A stretch of 9,046 nt of DNA from Oscillospiraceae bacterium (GTDB lineage Bacteria; Bacillota_A; Clostridia; Oscillospirales; Oscillospiraceae), in the NCBI GenBank assembly GCA_016302005.1, contig JAEDOK010000069.1, forward strand, positions 1-9,046, written 5' to 3'. The position numbers and the translations under genes are program-made. Below are positions 1-5,103 of this stretch, piece after piece (within the stretch, counting starts at the first letter, position 1; every line of letters begins with the position of its first letter). The notes under the pieces were generated by a model. The model ran no database searches, had not been told where the DNA came from, and was given only the letters and a program-made list of their open reading frames with translations.

Positions 1-22
1 ATCCACACAGGATAAGCAAAAT

Positions 23-55
23 GGGTGCGCTGCGAAAGCAGCGCACCCTGTTTTT
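23..55. terminator. Hairpin terminator after the peptidoglycan-binding gene
   Basis: A perfect 11-bp stem (GGGTGCGCTGC at 23-33, its complement at 38-48) closes a GAAA/TTTC loop. On the plus strand it is followed by TGTTTTT. On the minus strand it lies directly beyond the stop codon of the gene ending at 54 and is followed by ATTTTGC, a weaker U-tract. It probably ends the minus-strand spore operon and could also stop plus-strand transcription entering from the left edge. Confidence 0.85.
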
Positions 56-614
56 ACGGACGCTCCGGCGCGGGTCGGTGGGTTCTGCGGATCGGAAACG
101 ACCCGGTGCCGTCGCCGACCATGTTGCGGTATTGGCCTGCCAGATGGCGCCATGTCTGCTTGTCGAGTGTGCCCGTCTGAGGAAGCTCGGCGGCACGCTG
201 CAGCCAGATCAGCGCCTGCGCGGTCGGTTCATCGAGCGTCCCGGTCACGGCAAACACGGGCATATCGTAATAAAGCTGCGCCAGTGCCTTCAGCATTCCC
301 TGCACGAGATATAGATGCAGATTCTTCGAGCCGCGTTCGAGGATCTGATGCGGCTGCAGTACGATCTGCAGCGGCGCTGCTTCACCTCGCAGCACCAGCT
401 CGTGCTCGAATTCGCGCACAAGGGCGTCCCATGTTTTTTGGTCAGTGATGCCGTTTTGCGGAAGGGACTGCCGCTTTTGAAACTCCCTGACCGCCTCATG
501 CGTCTCCTTGCCGTAAATGCCGTCCCTGCCGAGCCCCTGCTCCGGCAGAAGCGTGCGCAGCATGGTTTGCAGGTCATGGATGGGTGCGTATTCCGGTGGT
601 TTTGCAAAGCTCAT
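54..614 (-). CDS. Protein with two peptidoglycan-binding (PG_binding_1-like) domains, cytoplasmic type
   Basis: This is a 186-residue protein. The first repeat spans about residues 10-68, with the hallmark DGIYG at 31-35, a TxEAVREFQ-type helix and an NGI...TWDAL ending. A second, more diverged repeat lies at about 96-160, with VTGTLDEPT, a helix ending in WLQR, and TGTLDKQTW. This three-helix fold binds peptidoglycan in many cell-wall and spore cortex hydrolases, but no catalytic domain is present. There is no signal peptide or membrane segment. The start at 614 is chosen because AGGAGG (minus strand) lies about 8 bases upstream; the open frame runs further up but without a site. It begins 13 bases after the SpoIID-like gene and is the last gene before the terminator. 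I infer that it is a targeting partner of that gene product in the spore envelope; the function is unproven. The C-terminus is basic and Pro/Arg-rich. Confidence 0.85.
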   Translation of the reverse strand: MSFAKPPEYAPIHDLQTMLRTLLPEQGLGRDGIYGKETHEAVREFQKRQSLPQNGITDQKTWDALVREFEHELVLRGEAAPLQIVLQPHQILERGSKNLHLYLVQGMLKALAQLYYDMPVFAVTGTLDEPTAQALIWLQRAAELPQTGTLDKQTWRHLAGQYRNMVGDGTGSFPIRRTHRPAPERP

Positions 615-627
615 GGTCGTCCTCCTG

Positions 628-1761
628 TTACGAGAAATCCGTGTCGCCGAGACTGAGCACCTCGCCGGGGAACTGCGACAGCGGAAGCTCCGGCTCGCGG
701 ATGAGCGTGATGGCGCGGTTATACAGCGCGTTCCACGTCTGCGGTCCGACGATCCCGTCCTGCGGCAGTCCCTCAAAGCGCTGGAATGCGACAACGGCCT
801 CCTGCGTCCGCGGGCCGAAAATTCCGTCGACCGTGACGGTGGGAATGGATGGGACGTATTCCGACATGACGCGCAGCATATATTGCAGTTGGCTGACCTT
901 TTGTCCGCGGCTGCCCGATTGCAGATCGTTCGGCACCTGCCAGTTGATCGCGTAGAAGGTCTGACCTTGCGATTCCAGCTCCGCCAAATCTGTCACGCCG
1001 ACATACAGCCGCACGAGCTGATACCACGTCGCCTGACCGATGATCCCGTCCGGCGTCAGGTTGAAGATCTCCTGGAAGCGCCGCACGGCGATCTCCGTCT
1101 GCTGGCCGAAGATGCCGTCGGTCGCAACGCGCGGGATCGCGGGATAGTTTTGCCCGATGCGGTTGAGCATGACCTGCGCCTGTACGACACTCGGCCCCTG
1201 TGAGCCGCGGCGCAGCGGTGTGCCCGGATAAGAGGGCGTGTACCCGCGCACCGGCGCATCGTTGACAAGCTCAATGTTGTTGCCGTAATAACGCCGGAGG
1301 ATCTGCAGCGAATTCAGCCCCTGCTGGGCGAGGTTCTGCGAGCCCCACTGGCTCAGACCTTCGCAGGTGACCGTTGTGCCGTTGCAGAATTTTGCCGCAA
1401 GCGGCTCGACAAAGCCCATGCGGCGGATGTAATCATTGAACAGATTATCCGTGATCCGTGAAACGCTGTCAAAATAGTTTCTGCCGTTGATGAATTTCTG
1501 GTCGATCGCCGTCGACGAGGTGATGTCGAAATCATAGCCGCGGCTGCGGTAGAATTCCGTGTATACGCGGTTCAACGCGAACGAAATGATCGCCAAGATG
1601 TTCGCCGTCAGAGCGCTGTCGTCCCACGTCGGGTAGATCTCGCTGGAGGCGACGTTTTTCACATAGTCCACAAACGGCACGCGGACGTTTGCTGCGTCGG
1701 AATCCGGCGAGCCGAGATGCACGGTGATGTTTTCGGGAATGTACGGTAATACCTCCGGCAT
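628..1761 (-). CDS. SpoIID-like domain protein with two C-terminal peptidoglycan-binding domains (SleC-like)
   Basis: This is a 377-residue protein. Residues about 12-165 resemble the SpoIID/LytB fold. DYVKNVASSEIYPTW (32-46) carries a Glu at 41 in the place of the catalytic glutamate of SpoIID lytic transglycosylases. TSSTAIDQKF (81-90) follows, then a Cys pair C126/C133 near the region where SpoIID binds zinc, and LSQWG...LAQQG...ILRRYYG (136-160) closes the domain. Two peptidoglycan-binding repeats follow at about 183-250 (TDGIFG, 214-219) and 280-347 (VDGIFG and a closing TWNAL). There is no signal peptide. A SpoIID-type domain followed by a C-terminal peptidoglycan-binding domain recalls clostridial SleC, which degrades cortex during germination. 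I infer cortex hydrolysis from this, with the exact family to be confirmed. The ATG lies three bases after the upstream stop (TAA-GCC-ATG) with no strong ribosome binding site, so translation is probably coupled to the upstream gene. Confidence 0.85.
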   Translation of the reverse strand: MPEVLPYIPENITVHLGSPDSDAANVRVPFVDYVKNVASSEIYPTWDDSALTANILAIISFALNRVYTEFYRSRGYDFDITSSTAIDQKFINGRNYFDSVSRITDNLFNDYIRRMGFVEPLAAKFCNGTTVTCEGLSQWGSQNLAQQGLNSLQILRRYYGNNIELVNDAPVRGYTPSYPGTPLRRGSQGPSVVQAQVMLNRIGQNYPAIPRVATDGIFGQQTEIAVRRFQEIFNLTPDGIIGQATWYQLVRLYVGVTDLAELESQGQTFYAINWQVPNDLQSGSRGQKVSQLQYMLRVMSEYVPSIPTVTVDGIFGPRTQEAVVAFQRFEGLPQDGIVGPQTWNALYNRAITLIREPELPLSQFPGEVLSLGDTDFS

Positions 1762-1764
1762 GGC

Positions 1765-2151
1765 TTACAACGCCTGCGGCGTAATGTCGATGACCTCGGT
1801 CATCGTAAACGTGTCCGGATGCTCACCCAGCGGCATCAATTCCACGTCCTGCTCACTGATGATGCCGGGGAAGATCTGCACCTTTTCGATCAGAACTCGG
1901 TCGAAACCGGAACGGTCGACCATGATATTTACGTCGGTAAACGGCGTCGGAAACCCCGGAGAAAGACTCTCGCTTTTGTTCGGCGCGCTGATCCGGATCG
2001 GCGTGGTTCTCCCGCTCCGGTCTGTGATCCGCGTTGCGATCAGACGTGCGCCGTTGTCGCCCTGCTCCGTGACGGAGACCGTCGCGCCGGATACGGGCAG
2101 CTCCGCCGCAGAAGTATAGGCCCGGACGACCAGAAAACCGTCTGCTGCCAT
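1765..2151 (-). CDS. Small beta-sandwich (carboxypeptidase-regulatory-like) protein, possible detached SleC N-terminal domain
   Basis: This is a 128-residue protein without signal peptide or membrane segment. Residues about 5-108 alternate short strands: FLVVRAYTS, LPVSGATVSVTE, ARLIATRITDRSGRTTPI, then a Pro-rich turn, VNIMVDRSGFDRVLI and VQIFPG. This pattern fits the Ig-like/carboxypeptidase-regulatory-like sandwich. As I recall the family, a region of this style forms the N-terminal part of SleC-type cortex-lytic proteins. Here it is a separate gene directly in front of the SpoIID-like gene, three bases apart. The start at 2151 has an excellent site, AAGGAGGTG, about 6 bases upstream. A sigma-K-like promoter and a leader hairpin lie between this gene and the one before it. 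A chaperone, pro-domain or assembly role for the downstream hydrolase is inference. Confidence 0.8.
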   Translation of the reverse strand: MAADGFLVVRAYTSAAELPVSGATVSVTEQGDNGARLIATRITDRSGRTTPIRISAPNKSESLSPGFPTPFTDVNIMVDRSGFDRVLIEKVQIFPGIISEQDVELMPLGEHPDTFTMTEVIDITPQAL

Positions 2152-2171
2152 AAAGCACCTCCTTACATTAC

Positions 2172-2210
2172 ACCGCGATCAAGCCGCACGGAGGCGGCCT
2201 TCATCGCGGT
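2172..2210 (-). promoter_or_regulatory. Leader hairpin in front of the SleC-like genes
   Basis: An outer 8-bp perfect stem (ACCGCGAT at 2172-2179 with ATCGCGGT at 2203-2210) encloses an inner 5-bp stem (GCCGC at 2183-2187 with GCGGC at 2194-2198). There is no U-tract, so it does not look like a terminator. If the sigma-K-like promoter just upstream is used, transcription would begin at about the outer edge of this hairpin, putting it at the extreme 5' end of the mRNA, where such structures can protect a transcript. It ends about 20 bases before the start codon and leaves the ribosome binding site free. Confidence 0.55.
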
Positions 2211-2217
2211 CACGGAA

Positions 2218-2245
2218 TAGTCTATGCAAGGGTGCGCGCAATGGT
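2218..2245 (-). promoter_or_regulatory. Sigma-K-like promoter for the SleC-like genes
   Basis: On the minus strand CATAGACTA (2218-2226) matches the sigma-K -10 consensus CATANNNTA in every fixed position. The dinucleotide AC (2244-2245), the minimal sigma-K -35 signal, lies 17 bases upstream, the expected spacing. The start point would fall near 2210, about 60 bases before the ATG at 2151. The -35 end touches the gap just after the upstream gene's stop codon at 2249. Sigma-K drives late mother-cell genes, which suits a coat-associated or cortex-lytic product. The consensus is short, so this is a candidate only. Confidence 0.5.
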
Positions 2246-2248
2246 GCG

Positions 2249-2680
2249 TCACAGAAACTGCTTCATCTGATTGCAGTTGGCCTGCTCGGTTTGCAGGAGA
2301 CGTCTGGACAGCGTGGAGACCTTCGGGTCGAGCACGCCCATCGTGCGGATGTTCTGCATACTCTTAATCATGCCGCGGGTGTTGCCCTCAAGCATCATCT
2401 CGGCGATCTTTGCCGTCGGGTCCATACTGGTGCGCACGCGCATTTTCGCCGTGAGCATTGAGCCGTAGCGTGCGACCGGATGGATGTTGTGCGCCTTGCC
2501 GCCGCGCTCATGCAGCAGACGATCCGCCTCGGAGTAGATGCGCTCGTATTCGTTGAGCTGCGAGCGCAGCGCATTGCGGAAATCGCGGTTTACCGTCTCG
2601 TTCATCACGCTTTTGATCCCATAGCAGCCCATCTGCGTGCTGCGGCGAATGGAATTCAGCATCGAAATATCGTTTTCCAA
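2249..2680 (-). CDS. Helical-bundle protein of unknown function (ferritin-like or DUF2383-like)
   Basis: This is a 143-residue, almost entirely helical soluble protein with no signal peptide. The pattern is four long amphipathic helices: about 1-25, 29-60 (FRNALRSQLNEYERIYSEADRL), 68-100 (AKMRVRTSMDPTAKIAEMMLEG), and 102-143 (RGMIKSMQNIRTMG then LSRRLLQTEQANCNQMKQ). It resembles small ferritin-like bundle proteins common in clostridia, but I cannot see a clear set of iron-binding Glu/His residues and do not assign a function. The start is a TTG at 2678-2680 with GGGGTGA about 7 bases upstream; the first ATG, seven codons in, has no site of its own. The gene is the first on the minus strand and divergent from the phosphoribosyltransferase gene. 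A possible internal promoter separates it from the SleC-like set, so it may be expressed partly on its own. Confidence 0.75.
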   Translation of the reverse strand: MENDISMLNSIRRSTQMGCYGIKSVMNETVNRDFRNALRSQLNEYERIYSEADRLLHERGGKAHNIHPVARYGSMLTAKMRVRTSMDPTAKIAEMMLEGNTRGMIKSMQNIRTMGVLDPKVSTLSRRLLQTEQANCNQMKQFL

Positions 2681-2744
2681 TCAAATCACCCCGCAATTAG
2701 CTTGGCGAAAGAACGTGAATTTATGCGGAATAAATCATCAAGAA

Positions 2745-2757
2745 GAATTGACAATTC
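2745..2757. promoter_or_regulatory. Palindrome over the -35 box, possible operator
   Basis: GAATTG-A-CAATTC is a perfect 6+1+6 inverted repeat that contains the -35 hexamer TTGACA of the phosphoribosyltransferase promoter. A dimeric repressor bound here would block sigma-A access. Part of the symmetry comes from the -35 sequence itself, so chance is possible. The divergent minus-strand gene starts 65 bases away and could share the site. Confidence 0.35.
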
Positions 2758-2776
2758 ATGAAAATAACGGTATAAT
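2748..2776 (+). promoter_or_regulatory. Consensus sigma-A promoter of the phosphoribosyltransferase gene
   Basis: TTGACA (2748-2753) and TATAAT (2771-2776) match the housekeeping consensus in all twelve positions with the ideal 17-base spacer. The start point would lie near 2783, giving a leader of only about 37 bases, too short for a purine riboswitch. The leader begins with a small inverted repeat, GTTC-TTGT-GAAC (2785-2796). A ribosome binding site (AAAGGAG, 2805-2811) follows. Confidence 0.9.
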
Positions 2777-2819
2777 ACTTTAGTGTTCTTGTGAACGAAA
2801 AAGTAAAGGAGAATGGATT

Positions 2820-3374
2820 ATGCATTATACAATGACGATTGCCGGCGTGCAGAGAGACCTGCCTATCTGCAAGGTTACGGATGACCTCTATATCGGTGCC
2901 TTCGTCATTTTCGGCGACGTGGAGCTGACGGTCGCAACGGCCGGCGCTCTGCTGAAAAAGGCTCCGGCGTATGACTACATGATTTCCGCAGAGGCCAAGG
3001 GCATTCCGCTCATTCACGAAATGGCGCGGCAGAGCGGCCAGAATAAATATTTCCTTGCGAGAAAGGCGCCCAAGCTCTATATGTCCGGCGTGTTCGACGT
3101 CACCGTGCATTCCATCACCACGGCAAAGGAGCAGCATCTCTTCCTTGACACTGCCGATGCCGATCTCATGCGCGGCAAGCGCATCCTGATCGTTGACGAC
3201 GTGATCTCCACCGGCGAATCGCTCGCAGCCATCGAGAAGCTTGTTCTGGAGGCAGGCGGCATCGTTGCCGGTCGTATGGCGATCCTTGCCGAGGGCGAAG
3301 CGCAGGACCGCGACGACATCATCTATCTGGAGAAGCTGCCCGTATTCAACCCCGACGGAACGATCAAGGAATAA
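2820..3374 (+). CDS. Purine phosphoribosyltransferase (adenine/xanthine type, PRTase fold)
   Basis: This 184-residue soluble protein has the type I phosphoribosyltransferase fold. The PRPP-binding motif RILIVDDVISTGES is at residues 121-134, with the two acidic residues and the TG loop intact. An upstream loop, ISAEAKGIPLIHEMAR (55-70), fits the pyrophosphate-binding element of the adenine phosphoribosyltransferase branch, and RKAPKLYM (81-88) the following flexible region. The expected reaction joins a purine base with PRPP to give the nucleotide and pyrophosphate, salvaging bases in the cytoplasm. The length suits the family. Whether the base is adenine, xanthine or another purine cannot be settled by eye. 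The ATG at 2820 has AAAGGAG 8 bases upstream. The gene stands alone between a perfect promoter and a strong terminator, so it is a single-gene unit and probably highly expressed. Confidence 0.88.
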   Translation: MHYTMTIAGVQRDLPICKVTDDLYIGAFVIFGDVELTVATAGALLKKAPAYDYMISAEAKGIPLIHEMARQSGQNKYFLARKAPKLYMSGVFDVTVHSITTAKEQHLFLDTADADLMRGKRILIVDDVISTGESLAAIEKLVLEAGGIVAGRMAILAEGEAQDRDDIIYLEKLPVFNPDGTIKE

Positions 3375-3387
3375 TTTCATAAAATAC

Positions 3388-3421
3388 GCAGTGCCGCGGA
3401 TTGCCCGCGGCACTGCTTTTT
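3388..3421. terminator. Bidirectional terminator between convergent genes
   Basis: A perfect 12-bp GC-rich stem (GCAGTGCCGCGG at 3388-3399, its complement at 3405-3416) closes a five-base loop and is followed on the plus strand by TTTTT (3417-3421). It starts 13 bases after the phosphoribosyltransferase stop. On the minus strand the same stem follows the Asn/Gln-rich micro-gene by about 10 bases and is trailed by GTATTTTATG, so it can end that unit too. Confidence 0.93.
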
Positions 3422-3425
3422 GCGC

Positions 3426-3524
3426 TTACTTGCGGTTCTGGTTCTGCTGATTCTGCTGGTTCTGCTGCTGATTCTGCTGGTTCTGATTTCTGTTCTGCTG
3501 CTGGTTCTGATTACGATTTTCCAT
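3426..3524 (-). CDS. 32-residue Asn/Gln-rich micro-protein, probably forespore-expressed
   Basis: The protein begins MENRNQNQQQNRNQ and continues as Asn/Gln repeats to a C-terminal NQNRK. Apart from Met1, Glu2, Arg4, Arg12, Arg31 and Lys32, every residue is Asn or Gln. It is therefore polar, basic, without hydrophobic core, and presumably disordered. Evidence for coding is a proper ribosome binding site (GGAGG, 8 bases before the ATG at 3524), a TAA stop, a sigma-G-like promoter ending 44 bases upstream, and a terminator immediately after. Asn is coded by both AAC and AAT and Arg by three different codons, so it is not a simple nucleotide repeat. The composition recalls the Gln/Asn-rich gamma-type small acid-soluble spore proteins, but it is much shorter and basic, and I do not claim homology. 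It follows spoVAE in the same orientation. The function is unknown; a spore core storage or matrix peptide is one guess. Confidence 0.7.
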   Translation of the reverse strand: MENRNQNQQQNRNQNQQNQQQNQQNQQNQNRK

Positions 3525-3547
3525 GATAGGATCCTCCATACGTCGAT

Positions 3548-3565
3548 TTGCGGAAAAAACCGCAA
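3548..3565 (-). repeat. Small inverted repeat upstream of the Asn/Gln-rich gene
   Basis: TTGCGG (3548-3553) and CCGCAA (3560-3565) form a perfect 6-bp stem around six A (six T on the minus strand). It lies between spoVAE and the micro-gene. In a read-through spoVAE transcript it could fold fully. In a transcript from the promoter at 3569-3597 the start point would fall inside its 5' arm. It is not a conventional terminator because the T-tract is in the loop. Confidence 0.4.
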
Positions 3566-3568
3566 CGG

Positions 3569-3597
3569 TAGTATGCCCGTACCGGGACTATTTATCC
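3569..3597 (-). promoter_or_regulatory. Sigma-G-like promoter of the Asn/Gln-rich gene
   Basis: On the minus strand CATACTA (3569-3575) matches the sigma-G -10 consensus CATNMTA completely, and GGATA (3593-3597) lies 17 bases upstream, a near match to the -35 element GHATR. The -35 box sits inside the last codons of spoVAE. The same -10 heptamer occurs at the same spacing in front of spoVAD. The start point would be near 3562, about 38 bases before the start codon. Confidence 0.6.
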
Positions 3598-3941
3598 TTC
3601 GGCTTGAAAATCAGACCCGCGAGCCAGCCGAACACAATGGCTGCGCCGATGCCGCCTGCCGCCGCGCTCAGACCGCCCGTAAAAATGCCGAGGAAGCCCT
3701 TCTCCTGCACGCCCTGCTTGACACCCTTGGCGAGCAGACTGCCGAAGCCGGTCAGGGGGACGGATGCGCCTGCGCCTGCAAAGTCGACGAGCTTCTGATA
3801 TACGCCGACCGCGCCGAGCAGCACGCCGATGACGACATAGGAGACGAGAATACGTGCCGGCGTGAGCTTCGTTTTGTCGATGAGAAGCTGCCCGATGATG
3901 CACAGTGCGCCGCCGACCAGAAATGCTTTCAAATAGTCCAT
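3588..3941 (-). CDS. spoVAE: Stage V sporulation protein AE (SpoVAE), DPA channel subunit
   Basis: This is a 117-residue integral membrane protein of usual family length. Hydrophobic segments lie at about 5-21 (AFLVGGALCIIGQLL), 31-48 (ILVSYVVIGVLLGAVGVY) and 83-112 (a Gly/Ala-rich stretch). Between them is the conserved-looking loop FAGAGASVPLTGFG at 54-67. SpoVA proteins move dipicolinic acid with calcium into the forespore during sporulation and out during germination; SpoVAE lies in the inner spore membrane. The start at 3941 is preferred because AAAGGAG lies 8 bases upstream and homologues begin with a similar MDYLKAF-type helix; an in-frame extension upstream would overlap spoVAD. The ribosome binding site lies in the last codons of spoVAD, whose stop is only 4 bases before this start, so the two are co-transcribed and probably coupled. 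Confidence 0.93.
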   Translation of the reverse strand: MDYLKAFLVGGALCIIGQLLIDKTKLTPARILVSYVVIGVLLGAVGVYQKLVDFAGAGASVPLTGFGSLLAKGVKQGVQEKGFLGIFTGGLSAAAGGIGAAIVFGWLAGLIFKPKDK

Positions 3942-3945
3942 GCTT

Positions 3946-4965
3946 TCAGCTCCTTTCTGTCGTGATCGAGACCGCATGGCAGACCGCGGGGATGGATTCG
4001 CCCTGCTGCGTGGTCAGCGGGGACAAAAGTGCGCCCGTTCCGCAGAAAAGCAGCCGCTTCAGCTCCCGGCGGCGCATTTTGCTGAGCAAATGCCCGCACA
4101 GCACGCTGGCGCTGCAGCCGCAACCGCTGCCGCCGCAGTGTACATCCTGCCCTTCAAGATCAAAGATCATCATGCCGCAGTCGAGATAGCGCGAGCCGAG
4201 CTGCACGCCCTGCCGCGAGAAGAGGTCGATGACGATCTCGTGTCCCAGCTTGCCGAGGTCGCCCGTAACGATCAGGTCGTAATCCTCCGGTGCAAGGGAG
4301 AGATCGTCAAAATGCGCCCGGAGCGTTTCAAAGGCCGCGGGCGCCATCGCAGCGCCCATGTTGTTCGCGTCCTTGATGCCGCGGTCTACGATCGTGCCGA
4401 TCGTGCCTGCGCGCAAAAACGGCCCTTCGCCGGATTGACCGAGGACGACCGCTCCGGCACCCGTGACCGTCCACTGCGCTGTCGGCGTACGCTGGCCGCC
4501 GTAGCCGAGAGGGAAGCGGTACTGCCGCTCAGAGGAGGCAAAGTGCGACGAGGTGAGCGCCAGCGCCCGGCGGCAGAAGCCGCCGCTGATGCTCATGCCC
4601 GCCAGAAGCAAGCTCTCGGCCATGGTCGAGCACGCACCGTACAGCCCGAAGGTCGGGACATCCGTTGCGCGCAGTGTGAAGCTCGAACCGACGCACTGGT
4701 TGAGCAGGTCGCCCACAAAGGCGGCGTCCAGATCCTTTTCGCTCAGCCCTGCCTTGCCAAGCGCGAGCTGCAAAGCGGTCTTTTGCATCTGTGTCTCGGC
4801 TTTTTCCCAGGTTTTTTCTCCGAAGGTCGTGTCCTCGGAGACGACGTCAAAAGTATTGGCGAGCGGGCCGTGTGCCTCTTTTTTTCCGGCGACCGAGGCA
4901 AACGAGATGATCGCAGGCCGCTCCGAAAACTCGATACTTCTTTTTCCGCGATGCGCTGATTCCAT
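3946..4965 (-). CDS. spoVAD: Stage V sporulation protein AD (SpoVAD), DPA-binding protein
   Basis: This is a 339-residue soluble protein, the usual SpoVAD length, with a thiolase-like fold. Recognisable stretches are the N-terminal FSERPAIISFASVAGKKE (13-30), the NTFD element (37-40), KTWEKAE (51-57), CVGSSFTLR (91-99), YGACSTMAESL (109-119, the site corresponding to the thiolase nucleophile, here C112) and a C-terminal Cys/Gly-rich CGGSGCGCSAS stretch at about 275-290. SpoVAD binds dipicolinic acid and works with the membrane SpoVA subunits on the inner forespore membrane. The start at 4965 is chosen because AGGAGG lies 7 bases upstream; an in-frame TTG two codons earlier would lie only one base from that site. 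It is the first gene of its transcript, behind a sigma-G-like promoter. The usual upstream partner spoVAC is absent here, because the region beyond is a divergent gene. Confidence 0.96.
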   Translation of the reverse strand: MESAHRGKRSIEFSERPAIISFASVAGKKEAHGPLANTFDVVSEDTTFGEKTWEKAETQMQKTALQLALGKAGLSEKDLDAAFVGDLLNQCVGSSFTLRATDVPTFGLYGACSTMAESLLLAGMSISGGFCRRALALTSSHFASSERQYRFPLGYGGQRTPTAQWTVTGAGAVVLGQSGEGPFLRAGTIGTIVDRGIKDANNMGAAMAPAAFETLRAHFDDLSLAPEDYDLIVTGDLGKLGHEIVIDLFSRQGVQLGSRYLDCGMMIFDLEGQDVHCGGSGCGCSASVLCGHLLSKMRRRELKRLLFCGTGALLSPLTTQQGESIPAVCHAVSITTERS

Positions 4966-4992
4966 AGTCAAGCCTCCTAAAAGTCTTGCTGT

Positions 4993-5021
4993 TAGTATGC
5001 GCAGGGGAGGAAAAGCGATTC
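4993..5021 (-). promoter_or_regulatory. Sigma-G-like promoter of spoVAD-spoVAE
   Basis: On the minus strand CATACTA (4993-4999) fits the sigma-G -10 consensus CATNMTA at every position, and GAATC (5017-5021) lies 17 bases upstream, matching GHATR except for its last base. The start point would be near 4987, giving a leader of about 21 bases that holds the AGGAGG site. In Bacillus subtilis spoVA is known to be transcribed by sigma-G in the forespore, so sequence and context agree. Confidence 0.75.
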
Positions 5022-5038
5022 TTCCGGGGTAAATTCTT

Positions 5039-5067
5039 TTGATTTTTTTCTGCGGTCATGGTATAGT
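5039..5067 (+). promoter_or_regulatory. Sigma-A promoter of the phosphopantetheinyl transferase gene
   Basis: TTGATT (5039-5044) and TATAGT (5062-5067) are separated by 17 bases and match 4/6 and 5/6 of the consensus. The start point would be near 5074, about 30 bases before the GTG start codon. The promoter is divergent from, and close to, the sigma-G-like promoter of spoVAD. Confidence 0.7.
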
Positions 5068-5103
5068 AAAGACGAAGGATTTTGCGGAAAAGGAGGCTGT
5101 GCG

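Noticed and set aside
2162..2251. A 29-codon minus-strand frame (GTG start, containing HHCAHPC) in the gap before the beta-sandwich gene
   Set aside because: It has no ribosome binding site, overlaps the stop of the previous gene, and the stretch is better explained by a promoter and leader hairpin.
2681..2760. A sporulation-type promoter for the helical-bundle gene (CATAAATT on the minus strand)
   Set aside because: The -10-like box is only a partial match to the sigma-E or sigma-K consensus and no fitting -35 element lies at the right distance.
2777..2819. A purine riboswitch before the phosphoribosyltransferase gene
   Set aside because: The predicted leader is only about 37 bases, too short for the aptamer, and has no three-way-junction pattern.
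3426..3524. Reading the CTG/GTT-rich stretch as a CRISPR array or tandem DNA repeat
   Set aside because: There are no spacers and the units vary in length; the codon-phase pattern, start, stop and ribosome binding site fit a low-complexity coding sequence.
3420..3965. Plus-strand open frame starting with a very hydrophobic Leu/Val/Ile stretch that looks like a membrane helix
   Set aside because: The hydrophobic run is simply the complement of the CAG/AAC codons of the Asn/Gln-rich gene, and the rest is antisense to spoVAE. The TTG start lies in the terminator.
3940..4959. A long plus-strand open frame (about 339 residues) opposite spoVAD
   Set aside because: It is the antisense shadow of a clear spoVAD gene in GC-rich DNA, has Arg/Ala-rich composition without family resemblance and no ribosome binding site.
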